This document shows, in pieces, positions 60,984 to 64,000 of a stretch of DNA of 64,000 nucleotides. The notes under the pieces were generated by a model. That model worked only from the letters and a program-made list of their open reading frames with translations, had not been told where the DNA came from and ran no database searches. The DNA comes from CAZCCC01 sp964497245 (GTDB lineage Bacteria; Patescibacteriota; Patescibacteriia; Buchananbacterales; UBA6539), in NCBI GenBank assembly GCA_964497245.1, contig CAZCCC010000001.1, positions 25,222 through 89,221 of the forward strand, given 5' to 3'. The position numbers were made by a program, and so were the translations under genes. The first letter of the stretch is position 1; the number at the start of each line of letters is the position of its first letter.

Positions 60984-60994
60984 ATTGTTAGTAT
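60966..60994 (+). promoter_or_regulatory. Candidate promoter of the rrf2-isc operon
   Basis: TTGACA (60966-60971), 17-bp spacer, TAGTAT (60989-60994). The predicted start near 61001 falls inside the palindrome at 60998-61022, which suits repression. The leader would be about 130 nt. Confidence 0.45.
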
Positions 60995-60997
60995 ATA

Positions 60998-61022
60998 AAT
61001 ACCAACCACAGTAGTTGGTATT
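60998..61022. promoter_or_regulatory. Palindromic operator, probable Rrf2/IscR site
   Basis: Perfect 9-bp arms AATACCAAC and GTTGGTATT separated by 7 bp. ATA-CC ... GG-TAT resembles the general form of IscR-type sites. It overlaps the predicted transcription start of the operon that begins with an Rrf2 gene, suggesting Fe-S-dependent autoregulation. Confidence 0.6.
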
Positions 61023-61130
61023 CACTGGATATTTTAGGCTTAAAAATAATTTTTAAAATTTAATTAAATATATATTAATGTGGCTAAAACCAGATGATTA
61101 GAAATTTTAAGAGCCATCTATTTAATTTTT

Positions 61131-61529
61131 ATGAGGTTTTCAACCAGGTCGTCTTACGGCTTAAGAGCAATAATTCATTTAGCTAAAAATTATAAAAAAG
61201 GACCGTATTCTTTAAATAAAATAGCTAAAAAAGAAAAAATTTCCCAAGCTTATTTGGAAAGGCTTTTTTCCCGTTTAAAAAAGGCCGGCCTGATAACAAG
61301 CTCTAAGGGAACATCGGGTGGTTATAAATTGGCCAAAAGTCCCTCTAGAATTATAATTTTTGATGTTATAGAGGCATTAGAGGGAGAAATTTCGGTTTTT
61401 CATTGTATTGGAAAAGAGGGAGAAATTTTTTGTGGACAAAAATGCTGTCCGTCAGTTAAGGTTTATCAGAAGGTGCAGAAAGCGATAGCCTGTAGCTTAA
61501 AATCAATAACATTAAAAGATTTAATTTAA
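61131..61529 (+). CDS. Rrf2 family Fe-S regulator (IscR-like)
   Basis: 132 residues. N-terminal winged helix: RSSYGLRAIIHLAKN, ISQAYLERLFSRLKKAGLI and the wing KGTSGGYKLAKSP. The cluster-binding region has C92, C101, C105 and C106, comparable with the three Cys of IscR, so it probably binds a 2Fe-2S cluster. First gene of the Fe-S operon and likely binds the palindrome at 60998-61022. Confidence 0.9.
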   Translation: MRFSTRSSYGLRAIIHLAKNYKKGPYSLNKIAKKEKISQAYLERLFSRLKKAGLITSSKGTSGGYKLAKSPSRIIIFDVIEALEGEISVFHCIGKEGEIFCGQKCCPSVKVYQKVQKAIACSLKSITLKDLI

Positions 61530-61565
61530 GACAGTTTATCATTAATAATTTTAATTTAACAAAAT

Positions 61566-62027
61566 ATGCCTTATTCAAAGACCGTGATGGATCATTTTCA
61601 GAATCCTCGCAATCAAGGCAGTATCTCTAATTCTGATGCTGTCGGAGAGGCTGGTAATCCTTTATGCGGTGATATAATGAAGATATATTTGAAAATCAAG
61701 AAAACAAAAAAATATGAAAAAAAAACAAATCATTTGGAAGATGTGATAGAAGATATTAAATTTGAAACTCTGGGTTGTGCGGCGGCAATTGCTTGTTCTT
61801 CGGTTTCAACCGATATGGTTTTGGGGAAAACTTTGAAAGAAGCCTGGAATTTAGAAAAGAAAAATATAGTTGCCGGACTTGGGCAACTGCCGCCGGTAAA
61901 GCTTCATTGCTCGGTTTTGGCTTCCGATGCTTTAAAAATAGCTATTCGCAATTATTTAAAGAATCAAGGAGTTTTGGATAATTATCCCGAGATTAATTCA
62001 TTCAAAGTTAAGGAAAATCTACATTAG
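61566..62027 (+). CDS. iscU: Fe-S cluster scaffold protein IscU
   Basis: 153 residues. Ligands C34 and D36 in GNPLCGD, C71 in TLGCAAAIACSS and H114-C115 in KLHCSVLA are all present. The protein has a Lys-rich insertion (about 44-57) not usual in IscU. It assembles clusters with sulfur from the cysteine desulfurase encoded at the end of the operon. Confidence 0.93.
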   Translation: MPYSKTVMDHFQNPRNQGSISNSDAVGEAGNPLCGDIMKIYLKIKKTKKYEKKTNHLEDVIEDIKFETLGCAAAIACSSVSTDMVLGKTLKEAWNLEKKNIVAGLGQLPPVKLHCSVLASDALKIAIRNYLKNQGVLDNYPEINSFKVKENLH

Positions 62028-62039
62028 AGATTTAAAATT

Positions 62040-62348
62040 ATGTTTAACAGTTGGCAAAATTTAAAAAACAGTATTGAATATCCCAAAAGCGGAATTTTTA
62101 GCAAAGAATTGTTTAGGGATGAAAAAATAAACTTAACTCTTTTTTGTTTAGCTTCCGGTGCTGAAATCTCTGAACATACTTCAACCAAAAAAGGGTTTAT
62201 CCATGTGGTTGAAGGCAAAGGCCTCTTTCAATTGGCCGGTAATAATGTCTCTATGGAAGAAAATGTTTTTATTTCAATGGAGGATAATGCAATTCATTTT
62301 CTAAGAGCTGAAACTAATTTAAGTTTTCTTTTATTTTTAATTGATTAA
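62040..62348 (+). CDS. Small cupin-domain protein
   Basis: 102 residues forming a single cupin: LTLFCLASGAEISEHTSTKK, GFIHVVEGKGLFQLAG and FISMEDNAIHFLRA. One His and a Glu-rich first motif suggest an incomplete metal site (EHTST in place of the H-x-H pair). Located 12 bp after iscU and 11 bp before the Nfu-type gene, so it may serve the Fe-S pathway, for instance as a sensor or iron/persulfide binder. Function unknown. Confidence 0.72.
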   Translation: MFNSWQNLKNSIEYPKSGIFSKELFRDEKINLTLFCLASGAEISEHTSTKKGFIHVVEGKGLFQLAGNNVSMEENVFISMEDNAIHFLRAETNLSFLLFLID

Positions 62349-62359
62349 CTAAATAATTT

Positions 62360-62584
62360 ATGAAAGATAAAGTAAAAAAAATATTAGAACAAATCAGGCC
62401 AAGTTTGCAGGCTGATGGCGGAGATGTGGAACTGATTAAAGTTGATGAAAAGTCCGGCATTGTAACCGTTAAATTGCAAGGCGCTTGCCGTGGTTGTCCG
62501 ATGTCGCAGCTTACCTTGCAGGAAGGCATTGGCCGTGCTCTAAAAGCGAAAGTCAAGGGGGTAAAAGAAATTAAGGCGATTTAA
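62360..62584 (+). CDS. NifU C-terminal-like (Nfu) Fe-S carrier
   Basis: 74 residues comprising only the NifU C-terminal domain: IRPSLQADGGDVELIKV and GACRGCPMSQLTLQ with the C43-x-x-C46 pair. A dimer would hold a 4Fe-4S cluster and pass it to target proteins. Fourth gene of the rrf2-iscU-cupin-nfu-iscS run. Confidence 0.93.
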   Translation: MKDKVKKILEQIRPSLQADGGDVELIKVDEKSGIVTVKLQGACRGCPMSQLTLQEGIGRALKAKVKGVKEIKAI

Positions 62585-62645
62585 GCCCATTTGTAAAAAT
62601 TAAAAAATTAATTTTTTATTTTCTTAATTTCTTACTTTTTTATTT

Positions 62646-63809
62646 ATGTCTAAACCATCTTGCTATTTTGACCATTCCGCCACTACTCCGGTTGACTTTG
62701 AAGTTTTAAAGGCAATGGAACCTTATTTTTCCAATATTTTTGGTAATGCTTCTTCAATTCACGGTTTTGGCCAAGAAGCGATGGCGGCAGTTGATAACTC
62801 AAGGCGAAAAATAGCTGATTTTCTTGGGTGTAAACCCTACGAAGTTTATTTTACATCCGGTGCAACGGAAAGCAATAATTTAGCTATCTTAGGTACTGTA
62901 AAATCTGGCGATCACATTATTACATCTAAAATTGAACATCCAGCAGTGATTGAACCTTGCCAGGAAATAGAGAACAGGGGTGTAGAAGTAACTTATGTTA
63001 AGGTTAATAAAAAAGGTTTGGTCTCGGTAAAAGATGTTATGGAGGAAATTAGAGAAAATACGGTTTTAATTTCTATAATGTATGTTAATAACGAAATTGG
63101 AACAATTCAACCAATTGCAGAGATAGGGAGACTTGTAAAAAATCTAAATAAATCCAGAAAACAAAAAATATATTTTCATACCGATGCGGTGCAGGCTGTT
63201 AACTATTGTGAAATGAAAGTTAATGATTTAAATGTTGATATGCTTTCTTTTTCAAGCCATAAAATTTATGGCCCCAAGGGAATTGGTGTTTTGTATAAAA
63301 AGGCTGGAGTGCCTGTTTCGCCAATTCAATTCGGTGGACACCAAGAGAAAAATATAAGGCCAGGCACTCTTAATGTTCCGGCAATCGTTGGTTTTGGCAA
63401 GGCAGTGGAATTAGTTTTAAAAAATAAAAAAAATGCATTTAAAATAAAAAAAATAAGAGACAGGATTATTAAAAAAGTTTTAAAAAATATTCCCGATACT
63501 TATATAAATGGTGATTTAGAAAGAAGAATTCCAAATAATGCTCATTTTAGCTTTAGAGGAGTTGAAGGGGAAAGTATGCTTTTACTTTTAGATCAGCAAG
63601 GCATTGCTGTTTCAACCGGTTCTGCCTGTTCCTCCGGTTTGCTTCAGCCATCTCATGTTTTAATGGCTTTAGGGATAGATCCACTTTTAGCTCATGGTAG
63701 CCTTCGCATAACTTTAGGAAGGGAAAGCAATGAGAAGGAAGCTGATTTTTTACTTAGCAGGCTACCAAGAATAATTAAAAGACTTAGAAAAATTTCTCCA
63801 ATAAAATAA
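62646..63809 (+). CDS. iscS: Cysteine desulfurase (IscS/NifS type)
   Basis: 387-residue class V aminotransferase. Seen: YFDHSATTPV at the start, TSGATESNN, KIEHPAV (H98), FHTDAVQA, the PLP Lys206 in SFSSHKIYGPKG and the persulfide Cys328 in STGSACSSG. Full length. It supplies sulfur to IscU. A 61-bp AT-rich gap separates it from nfu. No terminator is obvious before the doubtful repeat copy at 63840. Confidence 0.95.
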   Translation: MSKPSCYFDHSATTPVDFEVLKAMEPYFSNIFGNASSIHGFGQEAMAAVDNSRRKIADFLGCKPYEVYFTSGATESNNLAILGTVKSGDHIITSKIEHPAVIEPCQEIENRGVEVTYVKVNKKGLVSVKDVMEEIRENTVLISIMYVNNEIGTIQPIAEIGRLVKNLNKSRKQKIYFHTDAVQAVNYCEMKVNDLNVDMLSFSSHKIYGPKGIGVLYKKAGVPVSPIQFGGHQEKNIRPGTLNVPAIVGFGKAVELVLKNKKNAFKIKKIRDRIIKKVLKNIPDTYINGDLERRIPNNAHFSFRGVEGESMLLLLDQQGIAVSTGSACSSGLLQPSHVLMALGIDPLLAHGSLRITLGRESNEKEADFLLSRLPRIIKRLRKISPIK

Positions 63810-63839
63810 TTTAAATTTAAGATTTTTAGTGTAAAATTT

Positions 63840-63892
63840 TTTATCAGTGGCATAGAAGTAGTCGCTTGCTCCCGGAGTTGATACTCTTCATT
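63840..63892 (+). repeat. Possible degenerate copy D of the dispersed repeat
   Basis: Left end TTTATCAGTGGCAT and right end GTTGATACTCTTCATT resemble the family termini (the right end matches GTTAATACCCTTTATT at 13 of 16 positions). The interior is short, as in copy B. It lies between iscS and a convergent gene. Tentative. Confidence 0.3.
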
Positions 63893-64000
63893 TTAGTCAT
63901 TATCAATTGTAATTTCTGGTTCCGCTTGGCCCTTAATGGAAATTTCGTAATCTTGCAATAAGAAAGGATTTTTAATATTTTCCAAATTTATTTCTTCTGG
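63893..64000 (-). CDS. C-terminal fragment of a minus-strand gene running off the window
   Basis: Reading leftward from the right edge there is an open frame of 35 codons ending in TAA (63895-63893). The visible C-terminus includes YEISIKGQAEPEITIDND, acidic and hydrophilic. Nothing identifies a family. Acceptance rests on the open frame, plausible composition and the convergent layout with iscS. Confidence 0.4.
   Translation of the reverse strand, partial: PEEINLENIKNPFLLQDYEISIKGQAEPEITIDND

Noticed and set aside
1..64000. Possible alternative genetic code with UGA as glycine (as in some CPR groups)
   Set aside because: Several well-defined genes end in TGA (for example the GT2 gene at 24039, the VanZ-coupled GT4 gene at 28026 and rmlB at 36664) and intact genes contain no in-frame TGA, so the standard code fits.
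1..64000. CRISPR arrays, tRNA or rRNA genes, integrases or insertion sequences
   Set aside because: I saw no regular direct-repeat/spacer pattern, no cloverleaf with a TTCGA-type arm in the gaps, and no transposase or integrase motifs.

Overview
The window is AT-rich (roughly one third G+C), densely packed bacterial DNA. It reads with the standard code: several genes stop at TGA and none needs UGA recoding. The small compact gene set, tight co-directional clusters with ATGA overlaps, a minimal Fe-S operon, superoxide reductase plus rubrerythrin, many divergent glycosyltransferases and split PEP-synthase-like proteins suggest a member of the Candidate Phyla Radiation (Patescibacteria, probably Parcubacteria-like) from an anoxic or micro-oxic habitat. 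That placement is inference; there is no rRNA or tRNA in the window.

Bases 1-15327 are a plus-strand surface-glycan locus. It holds two polysaccharide deacetylases (the first cut by the window edge), a FemAB/GNAT-like acyltransferase, two tandem GT-B-like transferases, a nonulosonic (sialic-type) acid module neuB-neuC-neuA, two methyltransferase-like proteins and a Wzx-like flippase. It ends in a sulfation cassette: a PAPS-dependent sulfotransferase, a 929-residue protein fusing a pyruvate-kinase-like domain to ATP sulfurylase and APS kinase, and a CysQ-like PAP phosphatase. Together these could make, use and recycle PAPS to sulfate a secreted glycan.

Bases 15343-41842 are the assembly and export half: an initiating phosphoglycosyl transferase, an O-antigen-ligase-like protein with TPRs, a subtilase lipoprotein with FG-GAP-like repeats, GtrA, UDP-glucuronate decarboxylase, GT2 and GT4 enzymes, several GT-C-like membrane proteins, and a scattered dTDP-rhamnose set (rmlC-like, rmlB, rmlD, rmlA). 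Between them lie an oxygen-defence pair (superoxide reductase, rubrerythrin), VanZ, HIT and MscS.

Bases 41970-46112 hold a PEGA/beta-propeller membrane protein, murA and a CtpA-like protease. Bases 46294-55510 hold the most unusual region. One free-standing PEP-synthase ATP-grasp domain (52991-53956) lies among four divergent proteins that each end in the phosphohistidine swivel domain, with two histidine-phosphatase-superfamily proteins in between. It resembles a rifampin-phosphotransferase or PEP-synthase scaffold split into one kinase and several substrate/His subunits. Two of the paralogues share a 131-bp 3' segment that differs at one base.

Bases 55519-63809 are mostly housekeeping: acylphosphatase, L9, a DUF1846 protein, CTP synthase, L27, a C39-like lipoprotein, and an rrf2-iscU-cupin-nfu-iscS operon behind a strong palindrome. 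A minus-strand gene enters from the right edge. A dispersed intergenic repeat (152 and 153 bp full copies, a 49-bp internal deletion derivative and one doubtful copy) lies in four gene borders.
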